Shown piece after piece: positions 1-14,200 of a stretch of 64,000 bases of DNA. The DNA comes from Apoda limacodes. Lineage: Eukaryota; Arthropoda; Insecta; Lepidoptera; Limacodidae. The notes under the pieces were generated by a model that was not told where the DNA came from, made no database searches, and was given only the letters and a program-made list of their open reading frames with translations. The stretch's first letter is position 1; the number at the start of each line of letters is the position of its first letter. The stretch is taken from positions 27,120,815-27,184,814 of the forward strand of contig OX291543.1 in assembly GCA_946406115.1 (NCBI GenBank), given 5' to 3'. Both the position numbers and the translations under genes were made by a program.

Positions 1-106
1 TGATAAGTCCACAATCCGTACTGGGCAAGCGTGTAGATTAGGCCCAAATCACCCTCGCTTATGAGGGTAGGCCGTGCCCCAGCAGTGGGGACGTATGAAG
101 GCTGGC
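1..106 (+). repeat. 3' part of a tRNA-headed SINE (family A), cut by window edge
   Basis: The block from AGTCCACAATCCG to GACGTATGAAGGCTGG is the same as the 3' half of the copies at 11432-11748 (minus) and 56390-56632 (plus). Confidence 0.6.
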
Positions 107-1394
107 AAGTAAGGATCTGATTTTGGGTTTAAGCTACTTTCATACAAGCGTAGCCTTCATACTTCTTACTTATTTTTTTTAGGCGTTCCGTACTTTTGAA
201 TGAAAAACGGAACCCTTTTTGGATTACTCCAGACACGAGCCTAGGAGGAACCCCTAAAAAAATTAAGTTAGAAGTATGAAGGCCACGCTTGTATAAAAGT
301 AGCTTAAACCCAAAATCAAATCCTATCTGCCTTTTATTCATGGGGATTCAAAATGGAGATATACGACTGTCACAGCTTATTTGTTCCGAATCTGTTGGAC
401 CGATTATATTAAAATTCCCTATATGTATTTTTAAGACTGAAATATATTTATTTTTATGAAAGCATGACGTAAATAAATAAAATCATAGTATAAAAACTTA
501 ATTATAAATAAAATAAAAACATAGGGGCAAATAGGTTTATATTTTAATCTGCAAACTATACCTCTTACCGTTGGACATATGAAATAAAACGGCTTATGAA
601 GTTAAGAAAATAGATGAAAACTGACCTCTCCCTCCTCTTAGTAAGTCTAAAATCCATACTAATATCATAAATGCGAAACTAACTCTGTCTGTCTGTCTGT
701 TAGCTCTTCACGCTTAAACCACTGTATAGATTAACTAATAATTTGGAATGAAATTGATTAATTGGAACTGAAGGTCTACTCTTACTATCTTATATTTAGT
801 AGAGTAGGTATGTAAATGATAAATCTAAAGTACAAATTTACAGTAGGTATATTATACGAGAAGTAACTTCGAAGCTTCTCTTCGGGCTGTTTCAATTAAG
901 AATAAGGACGCGGGGAATGAATAACCCCGCTTTTTCCTATTACCAGGTACTGAACTTGAGAGTATATGTACTTAACATATATATCGATAGCTTCTTTATT
1001 CAGAGGTTCACGGATTATATCTAGAGCCGCTGCAAACCACCAGTGGTTCAGAAACACGTTGACCTATACGAAGGCTGTGAGACCCTAAAAAGTTTCTTTC
1101 CGATTCTTCCACAGGTGCTGGTGCGGGGCACTATTCTGAACGTCGCAAAAGAGCAACAGTTTGACTTGGTTTTTAGCATAGAAATAGCTGGAGGGTCGTA
1201 ATAGGTCATATGCTTTTATCCCGAACAAGAGCTCCCCTGATGATACTTTATTTTTGTCACACATAAGAGTAGCTAGAAGGACAGAGAATAACTCAGTTTA
1301 ATTTATCCCGATCAATCAAACAGTTGAAAAAAAAAATAGGAAAAAAAAAATTGTCACGGGAAAAGTCGCGGGTTAGTAAGTCTATGATCCTCAC
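107..1394. other. AT-rich intron sequence with degraded repeats; no exon found
   Basis: Intron of the integrin gene if the gene continues left. Positions 660-800 resemble the start of the Helitron-like repeats seen at 53.6 and 62.5 kb (AACTCTGTCTGTCTG, then CTCTTCACGCTTAAACC). No cysteine-rich reading frame that could continue the I-EGF region was found. Confidence 0.5.
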
Positions 1395-1564
1395 CACAAA
1401 CGCAGTCACCATGCCCTGAGCAGACATTAGAACCACCAGGTGCAATACAAGTGTCGTTCCGGTCGGTGCAGTCACAAGCAGCACCGCTCCACCCGTCGAC
1501 GCACGCACACTCTCCGCATACGCACACTCCATGGCCCACGCCGCCACATTCTATGCCATTTTCT
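1395..1564 (-). CDS. Integrin beta coding exon 11: I-EGF repeats (last exon inside window)
   Basis: Residues 569-625. [20 protein letters not shown] and [10 protein letters not shown] are I-EGF repeat signatures. Acceptor TTTTTAG, donor TGTG|GTGAGG, phase 1. The next exon is not in the window. Confidence 0.9.
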
Positions 1565-1943
1565 CTAAAAAGAATTATTGTGATAGTTTTATTAGTTTTT
1601 TGAACATTAAACGAAAATACCAGAGCAAGATATACACCAGCCTCCAAGGTGAAATGTAAATTGAAACAAATCATGGTCACTGAACTTATCAACTCACCAG
1701 CAAACTTTATCTTTGGCAACTCTGTGGCTCAGTAGGTAATGACCTGCCTGCTGAACCGAGAGGCATGATTTCGATTCCCGATCATGATAAACACATGTGC
1801 TTGTGGTGCGTCTGGGTGTTTTGTTTTTTAGGTATATTATGTATGTATGTATTTATAAATAAAATGTCCGGAAGCAACTACCGCACGAGCAATTTCGCTT
1901 TGTTTGCCTTGAAATCGAAGATCATTTTGGGCTCGCAGTCTTG

Positions 1944-1979
<36 letters not shown>

Positions 1980-4900
1980 TACAAGCTTGGCTTAAATTGG
2001 TATCAGATGGCGCTGTGTGTAATGTCCAAAAATATTTTTTTATTATTTCTACTTATCAACTCATCAGCTAACTTTATCAACTCACCGGCTAATTTCACAG
2101 GCCTTGCATTGGCAGTATCGGCCATTGTAGCCGCGGTCGCAGTTGCACTTCCCGCACAGACAGTCCCCGGCACCTGAGCACGTGATGGTTCGTGTCACGT
2201 TAGGCTCACGGCACTGAGCTATCAACGCAGACGACGCAGCCTCATCTTCTATGGAGCAGTCGCAATCAGGACCGGACCTGCAATACATAACAAAATGTAG
2301 ATATTATATCCATACATTAAGGTTCCATAGGAATCTGTGATCAACATAAACAGTAACCCAGAAGCCAGGACTCAAGCTAGAGTCGCAGGTGTTGCAGTAT
2401 CAAGTAAATCGGTTCTAAACATGTAACTTTATGTTTAGTTACATAGTACATACATGTACGGTTGATTATTTGAGCTTACGACTTTCTGTTTGACTTTAAG
2501 TAGGTCCTACTACTCCTTACCTATAAAATTGCTGCTATCTATATATATTGCTGTTAAATTTTCAGAACGGTGTAGCGATCAAACAAAAAACACGTCAATG
2601 CGTTCACGTCATTGATATTGTGTGCCGTTTGAAAGGCGTTATAACGACGGCACTCTTTTAAAATAACGCGATTTTTTTATTCTTCCATAGTCACAGAAAC
2701 AACGATAGCACAGAAGAAAATAAACTGCTGGAAAACAGATGTACCTACAACTGTTTTTTTAAAGAACATAGCTTTGTTATCAAACACTTTTTTATTTGGG
2801 ATTCCAATTTGTATGCAAAAAAGTGAAATTCAAATTTACAAGCATTAAAAAACAGCAATTTCAAAAGGAATCAAACTCAAACAAAACTTTTTTATTCAAA
2901 TAGACTTGTAAACAGCACTTTTGAATCGTCAGTTTAATTATTAATTAAAAAAATTACCACCGGTTCGAAATGATTTACTATCGAGAAGAACCGACAAGAA
3001 ACTCAGCAGTTTATCTTTATATTTTTTCAACTTCATATTAAAATACAATATAGCCTAATAGTTGTTAGGATAGTTTGAATAATTTCAGATTACTGTGATA
3101 TTCTTAAAAATCTGTGACGATTTTTGTGCTTTTAGATCGTAATAATAATAGGTATATAATTCTAGGTATACCCAAGTACATACAAACGTCATACACAATA
3201 TGCCCCGCAGTATTACCCTCAAGAAAACTTATTATCATCTCGGTAGGAATTAATTCTTTATTTCTCAAAAAGAATTACATAATTCACTTACAGAAAAATA
3301 CTAATATTACTAAGTCAGTAATTGCTTAGTTGCTAAGGTATAAATAGTCAACAATGCTAAGTTTATGGTACATTGTAACATTATTAGCTACAATACAATT
3401 TACTGTTACTTGAATGTTCAAGCCAGATACATACAAGTGGGTTTGTATTTAGATAATAGGTAGGAAAGCCGATTTCTGTGAATGACATTTTAATACAGTG
3501 TAGGGTAGGACATATATTACCTAGTTGGCATTGATGTTGCTAACTCATTACCTACAGTAGTCACATGTTCACTAAGGCCTAGTTCATAGTGCGAAAACAT
3601 AGATAGCCGATTAATTTCTACTTAGACATTTTAGTACTACTTAAATTATGTTATAACTTAGTATTTGTTTTTAATAATATAATTTTAATTTCTAATTTAC
3701 TTTAATTTTAGTTATTATAATGTTTAATAACTCTAGTTGAGTTTGAATTGAATACATAAGTTTATTTTGATAATTATATTCATAGATTTGGTTTTTTATT
3801 TTCTTTTTTATTTATTTGTTTGCACTTAGATACTAACATTTATTAATATACTTAATTAGGTATTTTCCGTACTAACACTTTTGGAGAAGATTGGCAAAAT
3901 AACAATTATTTAAAGGTATCTTTATTACAGATGTTACTTAACAATAAAATAAAATGAAAACTAGAAACTACTTTAAAAACAATATATATATGTGATACAG
4001 CTATAGTATAGAATATTATTTATGCATTTTGTGTTAATGATGAATCCTTTAGAATGTGAAATTTAAGGATTCTTTTAAAAGTGTTAATTGATTTAGTTTC
4101 TTTGATATCTTTCGGCAGTTGGTTATAAAGTTTTACCCCTTCAAACATAATGTTTTTTTTGCCGTAATTTGTTCTTGGTGTGATTAAGCAAATATTATTT
4201 GCTTGTCGTGTCAATATTTTTTGGGTTTGGCTTTTTTTTATTAAAATCAACTGGGAGTTAATATCTTTAGTTAAGATTTTTCTGACAAGGATACATGTAT
4301 TGTACTTATACAATTGTGAGATATTCATTAGTTTTGTATCATTGTAGATTTTTTTAGTGGGAGTCAGATAATTATAACAAAATAATGTTTTAAGGATTTT
4401 ATTCTGGGCTGTTTGGAGAATTTGCAAATTTGTTTTAGCAGCGGCACCCCATATTTCAATTAAGTAATTGATGTGAGATTTTATCATGGAGCTATAAATT
4501 GTATAACGCACCTGTTTTGGAAAACAACGCGCAATACCACGCAGGAATTAAAGTCTTCTTTATCCTTCTCTGTTACTATTCTGAGCCCTGATCTTTATGC
4601 CGAGAATTAAATTGTATGCGCTGTTATGACAAGGGAGAAATGATACCTTGCAGAAAAGATATTGCTGTGGGAACTCTCAATCGGAACAAAAGTATTCTAC
4701 ATCCTATTCAGTCCCAGCTATCTCTGAGTCAAAAATCAATTCATCTCGTTGCTTCCTTCCAACGTTAAGGACTAACGCCCTTTTTTTCTTCCGACTTGAT
4801 TTGCGAGTATAAATGTCTCAAACTTAAAACGTATTATAACCAAAACAAAAGAAAATAGATAAGTGATCAGAACCAACCATCCCGTATTACACTGGCAAAG

Positions 4901-7900
4901 TCCGCAAACAAGCTTGGAATTATCTGGACACGTAGACGACATCTCTTTCTGCGAGTAGCTCCCACAGTCGCATCCGCACTGGATCTCCACCTCCAGTGTC
5001 AGAGAGTCCTGACCCAGGGTACTCTCAGAAATATGAATGGTATGATAAGACTAAAAAAAAAAAATAATTCTAAAACGTAAAGTGGTATCAGACAGAAACT
5101 CAGCCATCACATATATACCTATAGTTTCAACTTGTTACGGATATTAATAATTGTGTTCACGACTTCGTAGGCTGAAATAGCACATTACTGCCGCGGCCCG
5201 CAAACGCAGCATAACCGGGCTATCGTGAGTATGCGGGACAAGGCATAGCCGAGGTACGCCTCACAGAGCCCGGTTTTGCTCAGTTGTGGCCACGGCTTCT
5301 ATAGTGCTTTTCTCAAACATGCGTCTCAAACAAAAAAACTAATTATATTGACAATAATAAAAATAGTTTAGGTAATTTTGCCGCCAATTCGCCGCGTTCA
5401 AATGTCGTTTTTTTTTACTTTTTTAAATTAATTTAATGGCGCATTTTGTTGTGCCAGTCCGAAATTGAAATAAAACTTGATGAGCTTGATGTCTTTAGTT
5501 ATTATATATTAGTTATAATGTTCGGGTTTCAAAAAGTTGATTCCTTTTTCAAATTTCATATATGATCGAGCAGTCAAATATAAAAACAGTAGCTGACCCG
5601 GCGGAAGTTGTTTCTTTTTTTAAAACAACTGCCGAACTAACCTATTGTGAAAGGATTGTACTAATTCAAAAACCCTTCACCCTGTCTGACTCACTCTTGA
5701 CCCATTTTTCTTTTTCAGAAACCTTCCGCGGCGTGTGCATAACAACTTACCAAAATTTCATTACAATTTTTGCGCGAGTCCGACTCACACTTGTGACTTC
5801 CTTTTTGATAGTTTTCAGATTCTAGCATGACAATATCTATATTCAAATGTCGTACCTACATCTTATTTATACATGTCGATGGCTAAATTCCTAAAAATCC
5901 ATTAATATTTTATCGACAACCATATTTTAAATACTATTTCAATTTCAATGTAACTCAATCGCCACACTAAAATTTTACCTATACCCACTACTGTGATCAA
6001 CTTTCTTCCGCCATGAAGAACGCCCCAGATTCGTTTGCGTTTATTAGTAACCAAATCTCTTCTATGTGGAAACCAACGATATCTATGAGAAACTTTTCTC
6101 TAAAATAATGGCCTATCAATATCGCTTCACGTATTTAGACCAACCGTAATAAATTTAGTCATAAAAAAACATTTAGCAATTTTCTAAGAAAACGAACATT
6201 TTATCAATATATTTGACACATTTCCATATATTTTATTCCAGGCCGAAAGGCGTGGCGCATTCCACGTGTTTATCTTTTATTTCACATACATAAAATCATA
6301 AATAAAAATTGAGCATACCTTTTTAAATTCCGGACACGAATCTAACGTGACGTGCGCTTCGTAGTTGAGTGTCATTCCATACTCGACCCCGGTGCATCGC
6401 GTCGCTTCAACCAAAGGCCCTTGTCTGCCGCAGTCGGTAAAGTATTTAACTTTCACCGGGCCCAAACTAGAATCGTCTCTAAAATCCACAACGCTCACAA
6501 TATCTTCATAACCCGTCTTCACTAGCTTCAAAATATTTGAACTGTCGCTCTCCAATTTCGCGACATACGTAAAATCAGCGAGCAACTGATGCAGGCTGTC
6601 GTAGTGAGGCTTTACACTTTCTGTGACCGCAAAAATAACGTTTACCTAAAAATTACCGTACAAAATTAACTTGTACTATGTAGCTAATAGAAATTGGACT
6701 TTTTGTTTTAAAAACTGTTGAAGTAACTGCGTTAAGATAGTCGAAATGTTAGATTACCTTATATTTATCCAAGAGTCTGTAAATTTGTGCTATGGATGGA
6801 TAGTCGAAGGTACTAGCCTCGAAATAATAGCCTTTATCATCTAAATGGCACTGTTCATCGTTTTTTCTTATTGCTCCACCTACAATTAAATGAATACATA
6901 TAAAGAAGGCTGTATAAATTTGTACCTTAGACTAATTGTTTTTTTTTCATCTAATGGAAACTTTTACGGTCTTCAGTTATATTACCAAGTTTTCCATCTC
7001 CTGCCACGTGCATTAGTCCATCAGAGAGAAGAATGACAATCTTTCTACTGTGAGCAGACCAGCCCACTTTATCTCCACAAGTGACCACTTGGACCAGCGC
7101 GTCTAGCTGTGCCTCGGCGTTGTCCAGGTTTGCAGTTACAGAACTGCTATTTACTTTTTCTATAAAGTCACCCACCTGAAATGTTATATGAACAATCTTT
7201 CTTCACTTGATTATCTGAGAGTCGTTTTTGCTACTTTAAAATAGGTATATAAATGTCAATGTTGAAGAGAGTTTTTTTAGAATTACTGTGTCAGGCATGC
7301 GAAAATGTCTATCGAGAGCGAATAGTCGGGAGCATCTTGCATAACGTATTTTAAATTTACAGTGAGTAAAACTAAACCCCTGAGTTATCAAAAAGCAAAA
7401 ACACTAGATCAGACGCGGTTATACCCTGTTTGCGAGGAATTATTTTTAATATCTATGATAAATATATTATGATTTGACAATAGTGCCTTTAGTACTGTAA
7501 CAAAATCACCTTTTCGTCCAAAAATTAAACGTATGATACAGATTGTTGGTTACTGGTCCGACTTCAAAGGGATCATAACGGCCTTGCGTCTGGGATAAAG
7601 TACACATCATGAAATAGTCTCTTTGTCCTTATACTTACTTACCCAGCTTTGTCCCTATTTTACATGTTTACAAAATCCCGCGCCTGCAACCTGCGTTTAT
7701 GACTAACCATATAATCTGTGTATTGCATGATGAAAAATAACTGCAGAATTACTTTGTTATAATACTAGTTGAAACATGACTCCGCATTGATACGCTCCTA
7801 AGCTCCTAGGCAAAATATTCTCTTCGGAATACCGTATGGGGTATCTGAAACCTTCGGCATAAGTAACTGTATTAGGTATACCGTGTTCGTGAGTGACAGA

Positions 7901-8266
7901 TGATGTCTGTAGCTGTAGGTATGTTCACACGCTTCTTCCTCCATTGCACAAGGGTTTTCACGACGGCGGCTGTCCATGCTTATAAACGGCATTAAGGGTT
8001 TCTCGGCAAAACTACCAAAGCCTAACCTGAAAAGTATTACCAAATAACTTTTGATTTTAAAGCCGATTTTATACATTTTTATATTTATTTTGAGCCAGGT
8101 CCCTGTGGGAATACCTTACGTCATTAAAACTACATCGGGATAAAATCTATCCAGCCAAATATGTATTTTGTAATTTTTTTAGGGATTCATAGCCATTGGG
8201 AAAAAAGGAACTCTTATTGTTATATCAAGACTACTCGTATGTCCAAGATAGCTTATATTTCCACCA

Positions 8267-8297
<31 letters not shown>

Positions 8298-11200
8298 TTG
8301 CATTGATTTTGATGATTTTCACAAGAAGCTTTTTTTCCATATGTAAGATGAAATATAGTTATTAATGTTTTGCGAAAAATATTTTCAGCGGAATGACACT
8401 GCGTGAGTTGCGTACCTATATGCCACGTACTTAGCCAATTTTATTATACAACTTCAGTTTTATTTCCAAACAAGATGGTGCTCGCATGGTCTTATTTAAA
8501 ATATTTTTTATGACATACAATGTTTGGCAAGAGCGATTACATTCGGCCCGTCTATAAAGTTTATGATCTTACTTATATACCTTTACAATTATCATTGTAT
8601 TCTTATTCAAAAAAAAAAGTGAAAACGCGCTACTCGACATGTAGTGATTTCCGAGGACAGTCCTCTAAAAAAATATACACAAATTTTAATTCTAAAATTA
8701 ACATTGGTTTCTAAGTATTTCTAAAAACTGTTATGGACCTTCAGCAAAAAACGTTAAAAAAACCACACTTCAACTTAGCGGTTTAATTTCGAAAGCAGGC
8801 CTTCAAAGCAAAGAAGAGTAATTTCTCTAAGGGAAAGTAGAAAAATTTCATTGTTATTTTTTTGATTTTTTGCTTTAAATTGTGATTAATTAACAATGAA
8901 TTGACAGTTTTGAAATTGCACTTGTGTTGTTTTGTCCTATTTTTTCATTTATTTTGCATTGTTGATTTGTTTGTATTTGCTATCAAATAAACTACCTACT
9001 AATGATCGCATTGCATACATGGGGATGGACTTGACAATAGCATTTCATTATTCATGTACAAGACAAATCGTAATTGTATGCTTACCTAAAATTGTCTGTC
9101 AAATTCTTCAACAAAACTGGTAAATCATCTCTTAAAGAAACTAAGGTCTCCTTGTCGTCCTTCATAGACCACGTGAGGTCCATCAGGTAATACAAATCTA
9201 AAGGATAATTTTTCGCTGGTCTGTATGAGAATTCTATCTTTTTCGTCTCCCCTGAAATAAAAAGATAAAAATACAAACTTTTATTAAATTGGTTATTATT
9301 TATAAGAGCGCATAATCTACCTCGTATATACTATGTAGTATGTATATGCTGAAGCAACAGTGGTAAAAAAAAATGATATAAAAGTCTTCATTGCGTGGAG
9401 CTCGAGGTCCAGTGACAGTCGTCTATCGGAAACGATATGCAAAGTTCAGCTATAGGTCGGTCGTGGTCGCTTCGTCGATGGGTGACACTATTGATACATT
9501 TTTTGAGCTCCGTGTTTCGGAGGGCACGTAAAACCGACATTTGTGGCTTTTTCTGGCTAAGCCAAGTCTGAGGCCTTATGGGCGGCTTGGAATCTCTCAC
9601 AGTTTAGTAGCCACTAGCTCCAAAAATGGTCTGAGAGCCAAGAGTAATACCATATTAAAAATCAGTGTGCTAATCGTTTATTTTCAAGCAATTTGGTATT
9701 ATAATTTTATATATAATTAAGACCATCGACAGCGAAATACTTATTTATATATATTTTATTTGATTTAGGTACTTTTTCTTTATATTTTGTGCTAACCTAT
9801 ATATTTACATACTTGCTTTGAGCGAGAGTCGTATTTTCTGCGGTTGTATCTGCTGGACATTGTCAAAGCTGTCGGGCTGCACGTCCTGCAGAGAACGATT
9901 CTCTGCCACTTCCCACACCGGTTTCTCCGGACGCTGGATAGCACCCTGACCGCACCCCGTCGACACCAAACTGTATAATCACACTTAAGTAATACTTCAA
10001 TTGTTTTTTATCTCAGATTTGTAGTAGGAGTGACAGCTGTACAGAACTCCTAACTTTGTGCAAATTAAATTCTAATTAAGACAAATGAAAAATAACAATT
10101 GAATGAAAATGCCTTGAACTCTAGTAATAATGTTATTCATTGGTTAAATATTCAATAATTTCTTTTTTTACAATTATTCAATAATTTCATTGTTCTAGAT
10201 AATGTAAACTACTGCCTGTCTAAAGTTGTCCACTGGTTCAATATGAATAATTTGCTTTTAAACAGTTAGAAAACTAAATGTATAAATTCTTAACGCCAAA
10301 TGTTAGTCAAGTAAGAACCAGTGTACTTATAAATGGGGAGCAATTAGCTGTTGTAGATTTAGGCTGTATTCTTAGGCATTACTTTAGATGCAAAACTTCA
10401 ATAGGACCCACACATAGCTGGATTGGCGAATAGACTTAGTTCTGCAGCTTTTGCGGTTAAAAAGATTCGTCAACTTACAGACGAAGCCACAGCCCGGCTA
10501 GTATATATTTTAGTTACTTTTATAGCGTGATGTCGTATGGTATCTTATTATGGGGACACGCAGCTGATATACAGACAATATTTGTACTGCAGAAGAGGTC
10601 TATTCGAGCAATATACAATTTATCTAACAGACACTCTTTAAGGGAAAAATTTAAAGAGATCAATATACTTTACCTGGTCAATATATATTTGAATTTAATG
10701 TATGTTTATAAGAATATTAATCTTTTTAAAAAAATTAGTGATGTTCATAATCTAAATACAAGAAATAGACACAAACTGGCTCTGATCCACACAAGGCTTG
10801 AAAAAATTGATAAATCATTTAAAGGACAATGTGTCCGTTTTTACAACAAATCCCTGCAGAAGTATGTAAACTGAATTTAAAAAAGTTTAAAAATTTTGTT
10901 AAATAGAATCTATAGATAAAAACGCATGGGAATTACTAAAATGTTGTTATCATAGTACTTATATTTGGAAATGTACCAATCGTTATAATTAAAATTTAAA
11001 AGAGCGACAGCTGGAGAGTTTCTTTCGCCGTTTCTTCTCCCCAGAACGCCATCTTGATTCCGAAACGGTAGTAGTTTATGAAATCCTTGCATATTATACT
11101 GACGTCAAAAAAGTGATATTGTATCCTATTTTTGAGAAATAAACTATTTGAATTTGAATTTGAAATTATTGTCCTAACTGCCAGTCTGACTGCCTCAGAT

Positions 11201-14200
11201 TGTCCCAGACTCATCAAAGCAGACTTAAAGTTTCAAACCTTCTTTTATGACGTCCACTAAAAAAAAGTTTTGTGAAATATATCTCCTAAGAGGGTGGAGA
11301 CTGAATAAAAAAAAATGATCACTGGCCTTTTTTAAAAATTAAAAATTACTGTTTCACTGTTTATGGATAACAAACTTTTGCCATCAGCAAAATTCGGGTA
11401 TCAGCATAGGATTTCGACATCAACTCCTTGTTTATCATTGCCAGCCTTCATACGTCCCCACTACTGGGGCACGGCCTACCCTCAATGAGGGTGATTTGGG
11501 TGATCCACACGCGGACCCAGTGCGGATTGTGGACTTCACATACGTCTTTTTTTTTTCTTGACGTATGCAGGTTTCCTCACGATGTTTTCCTTCACCGAAA
11601 AGCCAGTGGTGTGAATAAATAAATCAGGGTACTTGAGAAATTAAGAAAAGACTCATTAATACACGCCGACCCCGGGGTTCGAACCTCCGCAACTTGGGAC
11701 GTGAACTGAAATTTAAACCCCTTGGCCACCACCGACTGTTTATACCTTGTTTATACCTACTAAGAAAGTTTGCTATAGTTAGCTTATGCTGTAGCTATAG
11801 TTCGTTTATGAAGAATTCGGTTATAAATTGGTCCTGCGACAGCTTTTAAGTTTTCTGGGATAAAAAGCTAATGTTCTCCGTTTCTTCAACTATCTCTATG
11901 CCAAATTTTAGCTCAATTGGATGCTCCGTTGCTGAAAACAGAGAAGGACAAACAAACTATTTATCCCATTCGCATTAATCCTCTACTGGATAAAATGCCG
12001 CGGGGAAACAAATAGTTAATCACATTTCTATTTCGAGCTAAGTCTGTGTGTATAACGACTCTGTTACATGTCTGTTACGAAAATCAGTAATTACTAATTT
12101 CATTTGATTGCAAAACTATGCATTTACAAATAAATAATAATTTTATAACAGTTTTTATTACAGGATCGGAACTTATAAGTTTTTCTAGTGTTTTGTTTAT
12201 CTACAATCACCAGGGACAAATTTACCTACAGAAAAAATAAATTGACCTAGATCCAAACAATAAGTGTTTCACGGACAAGGAATTTAGTTCGGTTCAAGAC
12301 CTAATTTACGTATTAACTGGTACCTCACTTAAACTACACGTTAAAGTAAACATTTTTGGCTTGAATCAATAGTTTTATTTTTAATAAACCAACATCTTCG
12401 ACCCACTCAGATAACAAGATGAAATCATGATGTATGTAAATTTATTTATTCCAATGTAGCTATAAACCGAATAGGTATAAAGTGGATGCTGAAGGAAATA
12501 GCGGTTTCAATCAACCGCAGTTGGTTCAACGGAAATCTGACGGATACACAAACAGTGTATCCTGTTTATCTATGAAGCCACCATTTTCTAATTTTCCAAT
12601 CGCATACCTGACCTAAATAATTATGAAACGAGTACTAAGAAACACGGTAAAATTGGTTACGCAGATCCTCATGAATTCCAGATTTAGGTAAAAGAATATG
12701 GTTCTCGTATTTGTTTCTTTACTATTAGTATTGACTACTAGTGCGAGTCCAACTAATACTTGGTAGATTTTTATTATTTATATTTCCCATGCTGCTTGCC
12801 AGGTTGCAACTGTTTGGGCAGTTTTGGCCTGTCTGAACGCAGCATTAGGGTTACGTAGCCAAATGGCTAAACGTCAACGCTATAGCTTCATGTCGGTCCG
12901 TACATCCGTATGTCACCACCTTATTGTTCTGCCGTCTTTGTATCAATTTTAATGAAACTTTACAAAAGGGTGTCTCATGTGAACCGCCCGAACCGCCATA
13001 CAGTTAATTAGTAAAATTGTAAAAATATTTAAGGGTAGGATATACTCTAGTCGTGTTAAACACTGCTATCTCCACATTTGTTTCGGGTGTCATAAGTGTA
13101 TGAGTATGCGGATCTCGATGTCCTACATAATATAGCTTGTAATGAATATAAATTTCGTTATCAGCCTTGATATGTTTCTACCTTAGGTTATAGTTTATTA
13201 CGCGGGATCGCTTTCCATACGTTTTTTCGACGTCTACAGGTTTCGTCACGATGTCTTTTATTACTGAGTATGGCCAATGGTAAGAACGAAACATTGTACT
13301 TATTTTCAAAAAAAAGATAAAGACTCATTGGTACATGCCGACTATATAAATGCTGCAGAGGAAATAATAAGTTACAAAATTTCAACATTAAAATGACCGT
13401 CGACATTCGAACAAATATAAGGACCCCCTCTGAACACTCATTGTGTACCTTTCTCTCTATCTCCATGTCGGTGCTCGGTACTATCTTCTTTTGTACAGTA
13501 CCGGACTCAGCGTGTGTTGGAATTAAGCCATTCAGCGCCAATCACTCGGCGCCGACAAACGGGGTTTAATAATTTCATAATCGTATAAGTCTCCAACATA
13601 ATAATGAACGCGAATCACTATACGCTGGTGATTTGTTGAGTAATAAAGACCTATGACTCCAATTGTGATTGCTAGAACTTAAAATAGGGTTGTCATGAAC
13701 AACATTTTAAAAATATTTTATTTACTTATAATTAATCTTAATATAAGTAATAAATAATAAATATTTAATTTATTTATTTATTTAAGGACAACAAACAAAG
13801 TATACATAAATTACATAGCAATTACAATGGTTCGGAACTAAATTTCTTAATGCTACTTTACTACTGGCACGACATTCGTAGTAAAAAAATTCAAAACGAA
13901 GACTTAAAATACAAACACACAATAAATACAAAAAATCCAAAAAACATAAAGATAAACACAAAACGCAAAAAATACAAAACATGCAAAAACACAAAAAAAA
14001 CAATAAGTTAATTGCATTATTTTAATTTTTTCCTGAAGGAATACAGATAGAGTTAGGTATATAAGGGAAAAAGCAGAATATGTGTATTTGCAATAGATAA
14101 TGTTCCTTGTTGTTTTTGTATTCAATTTAAAGGTGTTTTAAGGTACATTTCCATCGCCTACCAGTAGAAGGCATCTTTTTTTTTAAAACTACTGACTACT

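Noticed and set aside
1293..1547. 84-codon frame overlapping integrin exon 11
   Set aside because: Alternate frame of the real exon; the cysteine-rich frame with splice sites is the coding one.
7798..7881. Extension of integrin exon 5 past ACG|GTATAC
   Set aside because: The open frame continues into the intron, but the donor at 7882/7881 gives the conserved join [12 protein letters not shown].
13782..14125. Two overlapping minus-strand frames rich in Phe, Cys and Leu
   Set aside because: Low-complexity A/C-rich DNA on the plus strand produces these residues; no domain, start or splice context.
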